DNA from: Actinomycetota bacterium
GTDB taxonomy: Bacteria; Actinomycetota; Actinomycetes; Nanopelagicales; Nanopelagicaceae
Direction: 5' to 3'
Length of the DNA stretch: 7,028 bases
Assembly (NCBI GenBank): GCA_009924725.1
Contig: RFRA01000060.1
Span: 1 to 7,028 of the forward strand
Numbering within the stretch: the stretch's first letter is position 1; every line of letters starts with the position of its first letter. The notes below the pieces were generated by a model. The model was not told the origin of the DNA. It was given only the letters and a program-made list of their open reading frames with translations, and did no database searches. The position numbers and the translations under genes were made by a program. Shown here one piece after another: positions 6,290 through 7,028 of the stretch.

Positions 6290-7028
6290 GAAACCTGAGG
6301 CATCTGCTCTACCGCAAGAGCAACTTAAATCTTTGCGCGTGCAAGTCGAGGCGCAACTCCAGGATTTCCTCTCAACTCAAAGTGAGTATTTCACGGCGAT
6401 CGCACCCGAGTTAAAGCCAGCGGCAGCTAGCTTGACTGCCTTTGTGATCAATGGCGGAAAACGATTTAGACCACTCTTCGCAGCCGTTGGCGCAATGGGT
6501 GCTGGTTCTCAATTAAGTGATGCTGAGATTAGAGCTTTTGCTAGTTTGGAATTACTGCAAGCTTGCGCATTAGTTCACGATGACTTGATGGATGCTTCAG
6601 ATACCCGACGTGGTGAACCAGCAATTCATAAACTATTTGAATCACTGCATCTTGCCGAAAAGTATCAAGGCAAGGCAACCCAATTTGGTTTATCAGCATC
6701 TGTCTTAATTGGTGACTTGGCACTTATCTGGTCTGATCAAATGCTGAACAGTTCTGGAATAAAAAGCGAATCTCTCTTAGCTGCCCTTGGTGTGCATGAT
6801 GAAATGCGCGTTGAGTTAATTGCTGGACAATATCTTGATGTATTTGAGCAAGCTCGCGGCACTCAAAGTGTTGCTCAAGCACTAAACATTGCTCGATATA
6901 AATCTGCTAAATACACAATTGAGCGCCCGCTTCATCTAGGTGCTGCTATCGCAATACCTGATGCGGCTAAGCGCGCGCAATTTGTTTCGATCTATTCCGA
7001 GTTCGGCTTACCGCTCGGAGAAGCTTTC
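6288..7028 (+). CDS. idsA: polyprenyl (probably geranylgeranyl) diphosphate synthase, 3'-truncated by window edge
   Basis: These are the first 247 residues of an all-trans isoprenyl diphosphate synthase, open at the window end. The GTG start at 6288 is read as Met: MKPEASALPQ and so on. Motifs in order are NGGKRFRP (55-62) for the diphosphate, the first Asp-rich motif HDDLMD (97-102, Asp98/Asp99/Asp102), RRGEPA (107-112), GQYLD (180-184) and the K-x-AKYT/ER-PLHLG region (205-218). The window stops within PLGEAF (242-247), just before where the second FQxxDD Asp-rich motif should appear. The enzyme condenses IPP with allylic diphosphates. Small residues upstream of the first Asp motif (Cys93, Ala94) leave room for a C20 or longer product, so a GGPP synthase feeding carotenoid or polyprenyl synthesis is likely. 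The start is chosen because it lies in frame just after a -10 box; an ATG further down (6499) would remove the GGKRFRP motif. Confidence 0.93.
   Translation, partial: MKPEASALPQEQLKSLRVQVEAQLQDFLSTQSEYFTAIAPELKPAAASLTAFVINGGKRFRPLFAAVGAMGAGSQLSDAEIRAFASLELLQACALVHDDLMDASDTRRGEPAIHKLFESLHLAEKYQGKATQFGLSASVLIGDLALIWSDQMLNSSGIKSESLLAALGVHDEMRVELIAGQYLDVFEQARGTQSVAQALNIARYKSAKYTIERPLHLGAAIAIPDAAKRAQFVSIYSEFGLPLGEAF

Noticed and set aside
6541..6723. Minus-strand open frame inside the diphosphate synthase gene
   Set aside because: The plus strand here encodes the DDLMD catalytic motif; the antisense protein has no family features.

Overview
The window suggests a mid-GC actinobacterium (mid-40s percent GC by eye). 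The most likely relatives are the small-genome freshwater lineages (acI / Nanopelagicales type). Three things point there: very tight gene packing with ATGA/GTGA overlaps, start codons that lie directly behind TANNNT -10 boxes with no leader, and a divergent metF / polyprenyl diphosphate synthase pair, which I recall as conserved synteny in Actinobacteria. The exact taxon is an inference.

Positions 1-4796, plus strand, hold one tightly packed gene run that decorates an acyclic carotenoid end. In order it has the 3' part of an alpha/beta-hydrolase gene, a CrtA-family carotenoid monooxygenase, a CruF-family carotenoid 1,2-hydratase (membrane protein), a CruG-like family 2 glycosyltransferase, and a CrtI/CrtD-family desaturase. 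Gaps are -4, 27, 9 and -4 nt, so this is almost certainly one transcription unit that starts upstream of the window. Together the enzymes look like the set needed for a glycosylated, hydroxylated psi-end group of the myxol / myxoxanthophyll kind: hydration at C-1', oxidation at C-2', desaturation at C-3',4', and a sugar on a hydroxyl. Phytoene synthase, phytoene desaturase and cyclase are not in the window.

Positions 4793-6264, minus strand, hold a two-gene unit: metF (5,10-methylenetetrahydrofolate reductase) followed by a CDP-alcohol phosphatidyltransferase-like membrane protein, coupled by a GTGA overlap. This unit runs tail to tail into the carotenoid run, and the two stop codons overlap.

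Positions 6288-7028, plus strand, hold the 5' part of an all-trans polyprenyl (probably geranylgeranyl) diphosphate synthase that runs off the window. It would supply the C20 precursor for the carotenoids. It is divergent from metF across only 23 bp. That gap carries two opposed -10 boxes sharing a central TA, each placed so that the transcript would begin at or next to a GTG start codon.

There are no RNA genes, insertion sequences, CRISPR arrays or convincing intrinsic terminators, and no gene-free stretch longer than 27 bp. The most notable points are the complete end-group cassette with an extra hydrolase, the compact bidirectional leaderless promoter, and the altered active-site motif in the phosphatidyltransferase.
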